A stretch of DNA of 64,000 nucleotides, from assembly GCA_029948255.1 (NCBI GenBank), contig JALIZF010001706.1, positions 186,001 through 250,000 of the forward strand, in the 5' to 3' direction. Both the position numbers and the translations under genes were made by a program. Below, piece by piece: positions 35,743 to 49,026 of the stretch (position 1 is the first letter of the stretch; the number at the start of each line of letters is the position of its first letter). The notes under the pieces were generated by a model. It was given only the letters and a program-made list of their open reading frames with translations, searched no databases and had not been told where the DNA came from. The DNA comes from Telmatactis stephensoni (taxonomy: Eukaryota; Cnidaria; Anthozoa; Actiniaria; Isophelliidae).

Positions 35743-38700
35743 ATGTGTGCACTGTTACAGAAAACTACGGCTTTGATATTCTGTATCTTGATTTTATTAC
35801 AGGAAGTGATGTCAGTTGAAGAAGGTAAGACAAATAATTCTCTTCCTCATAGTTTCACTTTCTCAAATACTTTGACGGTAAAAGGAATACCGCTACCATG
35901 TACAGACATTGAAAGACAAGTTCGATGCTTATTAGTTTTATCTGATCATCAGCTCGACTTCGTTTTTATTTGTAGTATTACCTCTGCATTGTTTAATCTT
36001 GCCTGATACCATGTGATACATACTGAGGAAATGAACATTCTACAAAACGAAAGAAGTGTTACAGGCTATCTGAAACCTAGATTCAACAACTAAATTCATT
36101 TCTCTCAGATATTTTTGAATGAATTACGCGTCATTTGGCTTAATAAACCTGATTATAAGAGAGTTAATAGAATCGATTTAAAGTACATTTAGTCAACTTG
36201 TTAAATAACAGCGCATCGAAACTTGTTTTTTTCGATTCGCACCGGATGTGCGTAAACTGAATTTCAAAAACTTCAATCATCAGAACTAGTAAATAGTTTT
36301 CCAATGTAAATTCTTCTAAATTCCAATGTAAACATTATTTTTTTAATTGATTTTTTTTTTTTCGTTTTTACCTCGGCAAATAAGCATGTATTTTGCTAGC
36401 CGGGGACCTAGACAGACCCATGCAACAGCTCTAGACTATTCAGTAAAGATACTCATTTAACGTTATTGAGGTTTGTTTTCAACATTGTTTAAGTAACCAA
36501 TTTCAGTACACCTAATTCACCTTAATTAATGATTTGGCGATTTCCCCGTCAGATTATATAAACGCCAGAGCGAGATAGAAAACTCACTCTGCATGGTCCC
36601 CTGGGTACAAAGTACATTGAAACTGATGAGAAAGTTTTACTTTGCTCCAACAAACTAGTCGCAATCCTTTTTCCACTTAGGCTGCATAGAAAGGTCTTTT
36701 GTTGGAGAGAATCAACTAAACATTCCTGACAGCGGTTTTACAGCCTCCTCGTATTTCCACGATTGGTATAGAAATGAAGGCAAGGAACCAGACGATCGTT
36801 ACGTAGCTAGTAATGCAAGACTGAATGGTCCATGGGGCTGGTCACCAAGGGATAATAAGAATCCTAAAGATTACCTACAGATTGACCTTGGTACTGTACG
36901 AGTTATCACTGCTGTAGCAACACAAGGCAATGGTGGTAGATCACCAAGTAGATCACCTTTTACAGAATGGGTAACAGAGTACAAGCTGAAGTTTAGAAAG
37001 AACACCAACTCAAAGTGGGTACAATACAAAGATATATCCATCAACAAGGTCAGTAAAATGACAAACTCACAGATGTAAAATATTCATAAACAATTCTTGG
37101 TGGGCGCTCACGTAATCGAAAATTTCTGGTCCTTTTCTAGAGCTCAAAATATAATTTGAATCCTAGCATTGAATAGAGCACCTAAAACTCTGCAGAACTG
37201 CCAAGGTTCAAGCTTATATGGGTTTTCGTTAAAATGATATGAGCGATTGAATATGCCAATATTTTAGTAAGAATGTATGGAGCCGCCATGCTTGTGCACA
37301 GAAGTTGTACACCAGCATGGCGGACAGCTATCAAATGATCATGATCAAATGTCAAAATCAGTAAAAACTACATTTAATTTTCTGATTTTAAGCCAGATCT
37401 TTTGCAAATCTTACTAAGAATAATAAGATCCACACAATATTTCGATTCTGAGGTGGTTTGATTAGTTTTAAGCTATTTGAAAGGCCGTGACTGATGCTGC
37501 GTGACACATTTTTGATTACGAATAACCGACAATAACTCGACGTAAAAAAACACAAAGGCATCCAAAATTTTTATGAGAGACTTCTTTGAAGTTCCTTAGT
37601 AGGATAATGGACTTTTTGACTTTTCTGGATGTTTTTTTGAATGTTTTTGGTTAACGATGACGTCACGCGCCCACCAAGAATTAGTACTAGTCTTCTGCGC
37701 GTGCGTGCTTAAGTGTCGGTCTAAAAGCGCTTGCATAGAAGGTTAATTACTCGTGCCCAGGCCTTTAGGCCGGGAACGAGTTGTAAACTGCAAATGCTTT
37801 TTGTTTTTTTTTCCTGTGTTCGTCCTGAGGGACTTCTGATTGGTTAAGAACGTACAAACAATGCCCTTCATTCATCACCTTTGAGCGACAGCGAACGCAA
37901 GCCAGGAACCGTTTAGGAATGCAAGATGGCCGACGACAAAGAAAATAGCTTTCAGAGACGGGCTTTTCCTGCAGTAGAACAATGTAATTTGGAGCTTTTA
38001 ACTCGAGAAATACCTATATACCTATAAGAGCTTCAGGATGGGCTGTTATTTTGAGCTTCATCTCCAATACTTTGACCAAATACCGAACTCTAAATGGAGT
38101 ACTTGAAAGCCGAGGCCCTCGCGATAACGAGTATTTCCTATGCGCTGGAAAACTACGAATTTCTCATCCTACATGTTGCTAAACGAACATACATAGAAGC
38201 AAGTCAATTATATTCCTCATTCAAGCATTCAAGAGATCTTGAGAGGTTTTTGTAGTGAATTTTAATTTAATATCGGAATGGCATGAAACTAGATTCCATT
38301 GACCTTGTATTTCGCGTTTGGTCACGTAACGTCTTTTATTCATATATATAACATCCGAAACATGAACGAAAAAATACACGATTTGTTATTGTGTCAAATA
38401 TGCCGTTGTAGAAGTCTTTACAGCAAACAATTGAGATATATAGTGAAACTAGACGCACACGTGCGTTCACTCGTGCCCTTGGAGCTCTTTTTAAGAGAGG
38501 CTCCAATGACCGGCTCCGTTCGTACTCTTCCCCTAGCCGTTTCACGCATTCTTCACCATTCCTGGAAATAGCTAACCGTAACAAATGACCTTTTTTGAAT
38601 CGGCTAACTAAGGGACGGACCATTAGATTTTTGATGGGGGGGTTGGGCAATTTTTGTCGTGCAGGAATTTTTTTTCGTCGTTAGTGACGATGTACGAATT

Positions 38701-41700
38701 TAATTTTCAATTTGCATGAATATTTTTTGGAGGACTTTGGCTTTGCACGAATTTTTTTTCTTCCTTTAAAGCTGTGCTCGAAATTTTTTTTGGTTATTGC
38801 CCAACCCCCCCCCCCCCCCCCCCATCAAAATTCTAATGGTCGGTCCCTAAACTAAAAAAAATATCTTGATTAGTCAGTTTGTCTGTCAACAGCTATTAGT
38901 GCCTTTGTCTTTCTATTATCATGCATAGGTATTAGATATCTCCAACATGCAAAAATATACCAGTTTTATATTCAACTTCTTATTTCACTATATATCTCAA
39001 TTGTTTATTGTAAAGGCTTCTACAACGGCATATTTGACAATAACAAATCGTGTATTTTTTCGTTCATGTTTCGGATGTTATATATATGAATAAAAGACGT
39101 TTCGTGACCAAACGCGAAATACAAGGTCAATGGAATCTAGTTTCATGCCATTCCGATATTAAACTAAAATTCACTACAAAAACCTCTCAAGATCTCTTGA
39201 ATGCTTGAATGAGGAATATAATTGACTTGCTCCTATATATGTTTGTTTAGCAGCATGCAGGATGAGAAATTCGTAGATTCCCAGCCCATAGGAAATAGTC
39301 TTTATCTCGAGCCGCTTCCTTTCAAGTACTCCATTTAGAGTTCGGTATTTGGTCAAAGTATTGGAGATGAAGCTCAAAATAACAGCCCATCCTTAAGCTC
39401 TTATAGGTATATAGGTATTTCTCGAGTTAAAAGCTCCAAATTACATTGTTCTACTGCAGGAAAAGCCCGTCTCTGAAAGCTATTTTCTTTGTCGTCGGCC
39501 ATCTTGCATTCCTAAACGGTTCCTGGCTTGCGTTCGCGGTCGCTCAAAGGTGATGAATGAAGGGCATTGTTTGTACGTTCTTAACCAATCAGAAGTTCCT
39601 CAGGACGAACACAGAATAAGAAAAAACATTTGCAGTTTACAACTCGTTCCCGGCCTAAAGGCCTGGGCACGAGTAATAAGAAGTTGAATATAAAACTGGT
39701 ATATTTTTGCATGTTGGAGATATCTAATAGATCGATTTCACTGACGTCATCGAGAAAAATAAAGTCGGTTTCAGAGCATCAAATAAAATAAAAATACTTG
39801 TACCTCAAAGAACAACTAAATCTTTGCAACTCTAGAAAATATTGAGTCAAAAGAGCTTTTCACCACGAAGATACGAATGTTTGAATGGGGGCTTGTTGTT
39901 GGTAAGAATGTATGGGGCCGCCATATTGGTGTACACCAATATGTACACCAATATGGCGACCATAAGTACCAAGCATCGATATGATATTAAAAATACATTT
40001 ATTTGTTCATTTCATTGATTATATATATAGAAAATGACAATTAAGTTCATTGCCAAAGCAAATGAGCTGAAATTTGTCGCTCGGCGCTAGAACGACTAGA
40101 CACCTTAATAAAGATTATGTATGTATGTATGTATGTAATTGATGTGTTCTTACGTCGTTTGAAAATGCGTGACTGCACGGCGTGACACAATTTTGGTGCC
40201 GATAATTTGCCAAGCGATGAACAGAATCAGACCAAATTTCCAGAGACGACTTCTTTTCATGATACATACAAAATATCAGGCAATCAGCTTTCTCCGAATT
40301 TTAGTTTGGATTTTAGTCCTCTCGTGACGTCACGTGAAATCGATCTATACCTATGCATGATAATAGAAAGACAAAGGCACTAATAGCTGTTGACAGACAA
40401 ACTAACTAATCAAGATATTTTTTAGTTTAAGTTAGCCGATTCAAAAAAGGTCATTTGTTACGGTTAGCTATTTCCCGGAATGGTGAAGAATGCGTGAAAC
40501 GGCTAGGGGAAGAGTACGAACGGAGCCGGTCATTGGAGCCTCTCTTAAAAAGGGCTCCAGGCATAGGCACGAGTGAACGCACGTGTGCGTCTAGTTATTA
40601 TATGATCACATAAGGAAAAGGAGGGAATCAACATCAACATCATCATCCTTGTTTCTTGAATTGGTCTTCCTCTGATTTCACCAGTTCTCACAATCACCTG
40701 TTGGGAGTGCACGTACAACTTTGGAGGAAAGTCGAAACATATTAGTGATCGAAAACGAATTTCATAAACTCTCAATCCAAATAAGCCCTTAACTTCCCTG
40801 AATGGTATTCAGCTGATGACGCCGGACCACTTTTTACGTTTCTGGTATATAGAGCAAATTTTATCTGATGGGTCAATTTTTCGTGACATTCATACGATTG
40901 ATCAATTCAAACATTACTATTAACTAATTACTACTACAATGATTCAGTTTTTCAAAGGCAGCTGGATAACCAGTGACACTGTTGTACGTTATGATCTCAC
41001 AAACCTTCAAAAAGCCAGATACATCAGATTTATACCAGTGGACTACGTTAACTGCAAGACGATGCGAGTCAACGTTTATATTATTGAACAAGGTACATTT
41101 TATAAAAAGTGCAGCTTAAACTAGTAAACGTTACCAATACTGGCTGAAATTTTGTATGACTGCCACTTGGTTTTGTTCTTTTACAGTTTCTCTGCACCCA
41201 GTTGCACCCTCTGCACGATATATACTGCTGAGGTGGACTCTTTCATGCGTCAAAATAAAGCAACAAATTACAAATTATGTAGTTTATGTGAAGGACCACG
41301 GAGTGTTTGATGCTGGATACGTCACAAGCTATAACATAACAGGTCTACAGCCGTACACTGACTATCAAATACAAGTAAAATCTGAAAAATACGAATGGTT
41401 GAGTGGATTGGTGACAATCAAAACTACTGTTGCAGGTTCGTTACAATTGCATGCTAATAGTATAGAGTCTTATCATTTCACGCAATACAAATGAATAGAA
41501 CGTTAAAACCATATGTTCCAAATGTAAATCTGCCAATCCAGAGTTCCTTTTGTTGCCGATAGTAGGGCACTACTTCCCTTTTTAATTTTTCACCATTCTC
41601 TTTTTAAACTTTAGTACCCGAAGTTGCTCCCATAATCATCAGGAATATAACTAACTCTTCAACATCGATAATCCTCGATTGGAAGGTACGTATTTTAGTT

Positions 41701-44250
41701 TAGTCTGGTTTAGTTTCGTTTTTTAAATTCCACTTTGCTGATGACCAGCCATTACAAGAAGGGACCACCCACAAAGCAAAGCTTCATTGATCAATCACGT
41801 CAATATTATCCCATTGTTACTTAAAAAGACCCGCAAATAAAGTACTCGCGTTAATTAATCACGTGCGGCCTCGTGCGTCAAATATTATATATAGGCGCAG
41901 GTATTTACAGACACTTACTGAATTGACTCTGTAGGTTGAAGATCCTCAATTAGTCCATGGACCGCTGATAGGTTACACAATAACATACACAGCGCAACGA
42001 GGATCATCAAGGACAGTTAACGTGGGTGTGGTCAACACGTGGGTACTGACGTCACTAGAAAAGTACACGTGGTACACAATAACGGTGTCAGTCAAGAACA
42101 CCAAGCACGTTGGTCCACCGAGTAGAGAGGTGAAGATACGGACGATGGAGGACGGTAAGAGAAAAACTGAACAACTCTTGTATTTCATCCGTAAAATATG
42201 ATTAAATTATGAACGTAGTTCATCTTTTTCTAACTTTAGTACCAGAGGTGTCTCCCATAATCATCAGGAATATAACTAATTCTTCAACATCGATAATCCT
42301 CGAATGGAAGGTACATATCGACTGATATTTTATGTTAGAGTAGTGTTCATAGTTATGAAGTTCCTGCCGAGTAGTCAGGCTGAGTGTGGGGTGTGTGTGT
42401 GTGTGGGGAGGGAGGAGAGGATTCCTTCAAAGGGAACATCACATATAGGCGCAGGTATTTACAGACACTTACTGAATTGACTCTGTAGGTTGAAGATCCT
42501 CAATTAGTCCATGGACCGCTGATAGGTTACACAATAACATACACAGCGCAACGAGGATCATCAAGGACAGTTAACGTGGGTGTGGTCAACACGTGGGTAC
42601 TGACGTCACTAGAAAAGTACACGTGGTACACAATAACGGTGTCAGTCAACAACACCAAGTACGTTGGTCCTGCGAGTAGAGAAGTGAAGATAAGGACGAT
42701 GGAGGACGGTAAGAGAAAAACTGAACAACTCTTGTATTTCATCCGTAAAATATGATTAAATTATGAACGTAGTTTTTGGTTGTATACATTTTGTTTTCCA
42801 AACTAGTGTTTACCAAACACTAATTTATAACTAGTATTTTATGCTTCCTCTACTTCAGCACCTGATTCTCCACTTAACGTCTGCAGTTCTTTGACGCCTC
42901 CACAAAACTCTTTTGGGCCACGTCTTACGATCACATGGAACAGTCCACGTATTAGGAATGGGATTATAAGAAAATACACTCTTATGTACGACTACTACAA
43001 CACGAAATCTGTAAGAAAAAGAGTTGATATCAACATATCTAACCATCCTAACTTTGTCATAAATGTCACGATGATGGGCATATTGTCATACCAGATCAGT
43101 GCGACCACAATAAAAGAAGGACCCTTTACACCTGGAAATGTAACCATTCCTGCTTATGGTAAGTCACTTGTTCATTTTTATTGAAAAAAACAACTGCAGT
43201 CTTAATAAGTGGGATCATCTCTTTCGGTACAGCACCATGGGCTTCACCAACAAGTGTCTCTGTTACAGTGTTAACCACCACGACAATTAATGTGTCTTGG
43301 CGACCTATTCCTGAAGACAAAATGAACTGCGACATCATCAAATACGAAGTGAACTTGACCTTGTACGAAACAAGTTGTAATGATGAAATCTTATTGAACA
43401 CAAGCAATGCAGTACAAGATGTTGCAGCGAAGGATACACATGTTGTGATGCAAGGGTTGTCCTTACAGTGTTCAGTGTATGGTATATCAGTAAGAGGATA
43501 CACAATGGTTGGACCAGGACCTTATAGTAACACTGTTAAGATTACCACACGAGGTAAGGAGCTTCGCCATAACTTTTAAGCAGAAAAATGTCACGCAAAA
43601 CTGCATCTGCAGGAAGGTGTGACCATGAAGTCGGGTGGATAAAAAAGGTGCCATCATAGTACAGGACTAATAAAATTTAAGATCGAAGCTATACTCTAGT
43701 CACACAAGAATCAGACCTTTGAGAACTATAAGCAAGCTGGTTGTTACTACGTATATCAGACACCTGATGATAATACAAACAAACACTTGCTGTGCATGCT
43801 TCAGGCGAGGAAAAATGTAGATACCAACACGTGCAGGAAGGCAAGTATGTCGACTAGTTGCACTGTTGTCAGCATAAACAAACAACTAGTTCGGAAACTA
43901 TAGGAAGTGCACATGCAGAGAAAAAACAGACAGGATTAACAGGTTGGCTGGCAGGTAAAAGAAATGCAGTCAGAAAAACTAAAGCTAGAGAAAATAAAGG
44001 AAGCGGGCAGGCAAGTAATCGAGAAGACAAGTACGTACAAATCAAAAGAAAAGCAGACAAAGAGACCAATAGAGAAATAGATTTCACATAAATTAACAGT
44101 CTTAAATTTCATTTTTAAGGAATATATATAATATCATCGGTTAACAAAGACACAAGGGGGACGGCATTCGACAGCAAAGATGTCATAGTTGGAGTTGTGG
44201 TGGTGTTTTCACTATTAGCTGTTTTAACAGTTGGGCTCATAATTACATAA
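35743..44250 (+). CDS. R4: discoidin-FN3 receptor, membrane-anchored but tailless
   Basis: Predicted surface protein with no cytoplasmic signalling part. Exons: 35743-35824 (signal peptide [14 protein letters not shown]...), 36681-37048 and 40948-41092 (discoidin), 41187-41435 (FN3-1), 41615-41685 plus 41935-42154 (FN3-2), 42240-42310 plus 42489-42708 (a duplicate of FN3-2), 42859-43158 (FN3-3), 43233-43553 (FN3-4), 44120-44250 (transmembrane). All phases fit. The last exon reads SKDVIVGVVVVFSLLAVL then TVGLIIT and TAA at 44248-44250. In R5 the same exon continues to LIKR and a donor, so R4 ends within or just after its helix. A relic of the last phosphatase exon and AATAAA (44494) follow 240 bases on. 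The five FN3 domains are one more than in R2 or R5. It may act as a ligand-binding competitor or co-receptor, which is inference. Confidence 0.85.
37096..37678. mobile_element. MITE with CTTGGTGGGCGC ends
   Basis: Inverted ends CTTGGTGGGCGC and GCGCCCACCAAG, flanked by AATT on both sides. R5 keeps the empty site CCAATTAGTACTAG at the same place. It contains a GCCGCCATGCTTG...CAGCATGGCGG hairpin. Confidence 0.8.
38612..38847. mobile_element. Harbinger-like MITE nested in the composite element
   Basis: Ends GGGACGGACCATTAGA and TCTAATGGTCGGTCCC with TAA on both sides (38609-38611, 38848-38850), and long G and C runs inside. The three-base TAA target and GG-starting ends fit PIF/Harbinger. Confidence 0.75.
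39730..40345. mobile_element. TA-flanked MITE nested in the composite element
   Basis: Ends GATCGATTTCACTGACGTCA and TGACGTCACGTGAAATCGATC between TA dinucleotides. It splits a GAGATATCTAATACCTATGC segment seen intact at about 38924-38945 on the other strand. Confidence 0.7.
41187..43553 (+). other. R4 fibronectin type III domains (five, FN3-2 duplicated)
   Basis: The two-exon FN3-2 unit occurs twice (41615-42154 and 42240-42708). The two 220-base second exons and the introns before them (CGCAGGTATTTACAGACACT) are nearly identical. This points to a recent duplication or gene conversion. FN3-3 and FN3-4 match those in R2 and R5. Confidence 0.9.
44120..44250 (+). other. R4 transmembrane exon ending in a stop
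   Basis: The acceptor TTTTTAAG is shared with R5. The frame is open through the hydrophobic [17 protein letters not shown] and ends IIT-TAA. R5 has IILIKR and a GT donor at this point. A few base changes account for the difference. Confidence 0.85.
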
Positions 44251-44499
44251 AGATTGGAACGTTTATACGTGGTCGTATAAACTTTTAGGGTATAAAATCG
44301 GCATTTCCGATAATTTATGCTTACCTTTTTAGGGTTATTTTTGAAACCCTCCGTCGAATGCCCTACTACTTTTGTAAGGGAGTATCCCCCCATCCTCCAG
44401 GGTCTTTTAGGTTGTCATATCTCAGTGAATCTGACCAGTAGTCAAGCAAAAAAATATTACTGACTGGAACGGAAAACAGGATATAAAAGTAACAATAAA
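44251..44499 (+). promoter_or_regulatory. R4 3' UTR with phosphatase-exon relic and AATAAA
   Basis: CTCAGTGAATCTGACC, AGTAGTCAAGC and ATATTACTGACTGGAAC match the R3 terminal region. AATAAA is at 44494-44499. This suggests that R3 and R4 share the same ancestral 3' end. Confidence 0.55.
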
Positions 44500-45724
44500 T
44501 TGCTAACTTCGTCTGTATTCAGTTTATTAACAAATATAAACCAGTTTAAATCAACAGTTGAAACATTTCAAAACCGCCTTAAGTGGTTAATTATCTTTTG
44601 CTTTGTTTACTTTGATTTATAATTAGCTGTCAGTTATTCATATTGTTATATGAATACCGCATACCAAGACTGAATTGTATTATGGACAATTTGTAATTGG
44701 GTAACAAGAAGCCTTACTAATGTTGATTCTCTGTTTTCTCTCAGATTGAATCTAAGTAGACTTTTTCCGCAACTTTTCTACTTATAAAAATTGTGAAAGA
44801 TACCAGAAATGTGATATCCACAATGCATTTTGGTCTTGGTATGTGGTATTCACTATGCAGTATGCATTAAAACTGAGGACAACCTTTTTTGAAATAGGTA
44901 TAGAGAAGTTTATTGTCTTTGTAATTGCTGCGAGCGAGCGAAGCAGCAACACTAATCTCGACGCGATTCCCATTTACTCAATGGCCGTTGGAGGTCTGGG
45001 CATTTATAATGGGGCTCCTTGCATGGTCAACTAACTCTCAGTCAACTAACTAACTAGCGATGGATGATTTCGTTCCCATTAGCCATCTCGGCCGGCTCCA
45101 ATTCAAAATGGCGGTAGTAGGTGCAGTGCAAATGATGCATGTCTCGGTGACTTACCGAGCACATGGGCTCACATTCTCGTACTCATTGTAAGAAAGAAGT
45201 TCCAGCACTCAGTTCTAGCTGGCTTTTGAGGTAAGATCAAACAATCTCTCAAGAGCAAACTATATACCATCTACAGAGACGCTGTCCCTTAGATCGAGTC
45301 CATTGGAGCACTGAGAGAGAACTGATCTAAACCAATCGACTTATCGTCCATGCCATTCAGCCAAACCGACCAAAACCACTGCCCATTGTGGCAAACAAAC
45401 CGAATCAATTGTCCATCGAGGCAAACAAAACAAATCAAAACAATCGTTCATTGTCAGAGAGTATCGAGGCAAACCAACCAAAGCAATCGCCCATTGAGGC
45501 AAATAAACCGAATGTTAAATTACTATTACCTTTTATTATAATTGACAAATAGTGCTACGCATGTATGATTTTAGTTACTACTGTTTCTTATTATTTAGGC
45601 TTTTTCGTTTTAGCTTAAAATGTACAAGCATATTATTTCCTGTTGTCGTTATATTTTATTGCATTTATGGTTTAGACCTTTGTACTTCCACTATTAAATA
45701 AATTTACTCGTTAAAGAAATATAT

Positions 45725-45840
45725 TTCTTGTTGTTTTGTTGTGTTTTGTTTTGTTTTGTTTTGTGTGTGTGTAAGGAAGGGGGGGGGGGGGGGGGGGTTC
45801 TGTGTGTGTGTGTAAGGAAGGGGGGGGGGGGGGGGGTTCT
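45725..45840. repeat. (TTTTG)n, (TG)n and poly-G tracts
   Basis: GTTTT units, then two copies of a GTGTGTGTAAGGAAGG(G)n GTTCTG unit in tandem. Confidence 0.85.
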
Positions 45841-46920
45841 GCTCATTAGCATCTCATTTGCATTGAATTTTGCACATGTGAGATTAGATGTTTGACCTAG
45901 GCCTAAGTAATGCAATGAAGGAATAAATATAGCGATTATATCTAACAGTGTACATTCCTCACATCTTCAGATCAAAATTTACCAAACTCCAGACACAATC
46001 ACATATACTAGCCACATTAATTTGCAAAGACAGCTCGCAGCACTTCACTTTCTATTAGAAACGGCTAGTATTTATCTACTGAAGATGGCATGGGCTACGC
46101 CGAAACATGTCTGGTATTAAATATCAAGTGTATTTCATATTGGGTGATTATGTACTACCTAAAATAAACGCCATCACCCTAAATAAACGCCGAGGGTGTT
46201 GCAAGGCCGTGTAGACCCGGCGTTTATTCGGGTCACGGCATGTAATCGAGAAAATACGGTATACATAAAGAGATTACTCACCTGACAGCGGGTGGCTCGA
46301 TATGCGCGCTGCATTCAGTGTTTATCATATCTTTTGGCTGGTAGAATACTTTTGTTCTTAAACATATGAACATTTGACCAGATTTGATTGTGTGGTCAGC
46401 AAAAAATATCTAAAATGCAATCTCTAAAATGTTTTGAAGGTGTTTTTTAAATATAAGTTAAGTTAAAGACAAAAAAAATATTCTATACTAAGCTAGCTGT
46501 CAGGCAAAGTTTGTATACTATCTTTCATATTTCAAGTTTCTAGTTTTATTCAATATAAAATCATTATTAAGTTTAATTTCAAAATAACCAGACCCATCAT
46601 GATCACAGACACTGGACTATCGAAAGTACATGAATTAACTCCTGAATTAACTGGAATGAGTTATCACTAATTAAAAATAAAATAAAAGTAGTTTTAGCAA
46701 ATATATAGATCGTAAAACATATTTACGGACCCCTCCCTGACTACCTGAATATTCAACTGAAATTTCTCATACTAATTCTCATTATTTTGTGATAGGAATG
46801 ATACTTCTCTTGAAAACAGAATTTATATATTTGTATGTCCTTATGTGGTTAAATAGAAAGTTTTTACCCGTTAAGTGGCATTTGAGCGATGGCCAAAAAA
46901 GCTGTTTCGATTCCCTTGAA

Positions 46921-47214
46921 TATACATTTATTTCAAAAATCGTTGTCGCAAGTCAAGCGACAAGCGTCAAGCCAAGACCGAAATGAATATTAATGCTGGT
47001 TTTATGGTGGTAATGTATTCAAATCACACTTGTTATCAACAGAATAAAGTGCATTTATATAGTAAGAAGCACGTGAAAATGACCATATTTTGTAATTAGT
47101 TCTATAGAAACAAGTGTGATTTGAATACATTACCACAGTAAAACCAGCATTCATTTTGGTCTTGGCTTGACGGTTGTCGCTTGACTTGCGACAACGATTT
47201 TTGAAATAAGTGTA
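46921..47214. mobile_element. Foldback MITE before R5
   Basis: TACATTTATTTCAAAAATCG, then TTGTCGCAAGTCAAGCGACA at the left, complementary at the right to about 47150-47214. The region before R4 keeps the right arm (35030-35095) but has a shortened left arm. Confidence 0.75.
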
Positions 47215-47238
47215 TGCACGCGGTGAAGCGTGCAAAGC

Positions 47239-49026
47239 ACAGGTAGCCCAAACTGTGCATCTGTATATGAAATATATGGGATTCCACGATCGATTTGCTG
47301 AAAAATATTTTTTGAATAAAGAAACAATTTGGACTCATGATACTGTTGTGCTTGTCTTTCTGTGTATTTCTGTGAAGTTTCAAGCCGTTTCGTGCTCGTT
47401 TGAGGGAGTTATAGCGATTTGAATTTTTCTCCCTTCATGTACATATATTACTGGAAGGTTGGAAGGCTCAACTGTCAAAAATTCAAACGACCGACCAAAA
47501 AGGCCTCGAAAATCACTCCAAAACCAAAACCAGGCCAAAATATTCCCAAAAAACCATTGCCACATAAATTTCCAATATGTCGATTGCCTTTATTTCTCCA
47601 CATTTTACGTGCAACACCCTCAAAAAGACAGTTTTTGAAGCTTTTTTTCGCTGGACCTATGCTCTGCAAAACAGCCCCTGCACCACGGTTACCAAGCTCA
47701 AATACCCCACTGGGGACGGGGAAATTTTGGCGCACATGTGTGGGGAGGTAGTGAGGTCGATTTTGTACCGCACATGAGGACGAAGGAAAAGCTTCACCCA
47801 GTACTTACAGTTCTTTTTCAGCAGTTTTTGCGAATTCTTCTGGATATCTTTGAGTAGAATGCCTAAAGAAAGACCATGTTAGCAAGGTACTATAGTAAGG
47901 TAAGTGATTTCTCCCTTTTCGATGTAACAACAGTCATAAACAACACCGTGCAAAACTAAGAACAGGCAAATCAAGTAAAAACAAGAATCTTCCGAATAAA
48001 TAAAGTAGCTTATTCAATTTCGAAAACTAGTAATTAATTCCTAGTAAATAACGGATGTCAGTATATGCTGATTATCCAATTTGCAAAGCTAGCGACGAGA
48101 TGAAGCGGTTGTTTTTCAACTCAGAAATTCAGTCAACGCACTGTGAAGATTTTCGGTAAATTTGCCAAAGTTATCTTTACAAAGTTCAAGACGGTGAATT
48201 AAACTGAAAGAAACAATTCATTTAAAAAGTTTTCGTTTATCATTCATCTGGGCAATAAGAATAATAAGCCATGAAAAGGTCCATCAAATAGCAGAAGTTG
48301 TTTCCCGCCACATTTTGATGCCAAAGTCACTAAAAAATCCAACTTAACACTATTCTTACTGCAGCATTACTATAGTACCTTGCTAACATGGTCTTTCTTT
48401 AGGCATTCTACTCAAAGATATGCAGAAGAACTCGCAAAAACTGCTGAAAAAGAACTGTAAGTACTGGGTGAAGCTTTTCCTTCGTCCTCATGTGCGGTAC
48501 AAAATCGACCTCACTACCTCCCCACACATGTGCGCCAAAATTTCCCCGTCCCCAGTGGGGTATTTGAGCTTGGTAACCGTGGTGCAGGGGCTGTTTTGCA
48601 GAGCATAGGTCCAGCGAAAAAAAGCTTCAAAAACTGTCTTTTTGAGGGTGTTGCACGTAAAATGTGGAGAAATAAAGGCAATCGACATATTGGAAATTTA
48701 TGTGGCAATGGTTTTTTGGGAATATTTTGGCCTGGTTTTGGTTTTGGAGTGATTTTCGAGGCCTTTTTGGTCGGTCGTTTGAATTTTTGACAGTTGAGCC
48801 TTCCAACCTTCCAGTAATATATGTACATGAAGGGAGAAAAATTCAAATCGCTATAACTCCCTCAAACGAGCACGAAACGGCTTGAAACTTCACAGAAATA
48901 CACAGAAAGACAAGCACAACAGTATCATGAGTCCAAATTGTTTCTTTATTCAAAAAATATTTTTCAGCAAATCGATCGTGGAATCCCATATATTTCATAT
49001 ACAGATGCACAGTTTGGGCTACCTGT
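47239..49026. mobile_element. Mutator-like (MULE-type) non-autonomous element with 660-bp inverted repeats
   Basis: Arms 47239-47898 and 48367-49026 are near-perfect reverse complements, starting ACAGGTAGCCCAAACTGTGC. They are flanked by the 9-bp duplication GTGCAAAGC (47230-47238, 49027-49035). The site before R4 (GTGCAAAGCAGCTCACAG near 35108) is empty. Long inverted repeats and a 9-bp duplication are typical of Mutator-like elements. No transposase. Mirror-image frames in the arms (up to 110 codons) match nothing I know. Confidence 0.88.

Larger units (their letters stand above)
37750..40594. mobile_element. Composite, nested foldback element in R4
   Basis: Flanked by TTA, with R3 and R5 holding the site without it. 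The left arm (37750-38447, from CTCGTGCCCAGGCC) recurs inverted at about 38960-39672. The right end is ACGTGTGCGTCTAG. Two further MITEs are nested in it. It is related to the tandem array in R3 intron 1. Confidence 0.7.
36681..41092 (+). other. R4 discoidin (F5/8 type C) domain, two exons
   Basis: Exon 36681-37048 begins [17 protein letters not shown] and contains [10 protein letters not shown] and [13 protein letters not shown]. Exon 40948-41092 has [33 protein letters not shown]. The 3.9-kb intron between them is swollen by MITEs. Confidence 0.93.

Noticed and set aside
47419..48885. Identical 110-, 86-, 66- and 61-codon frames on both strands
   Set aside because: Mirror images in the inverted arms of the Mutator-like element. 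No transposase or other known domain.
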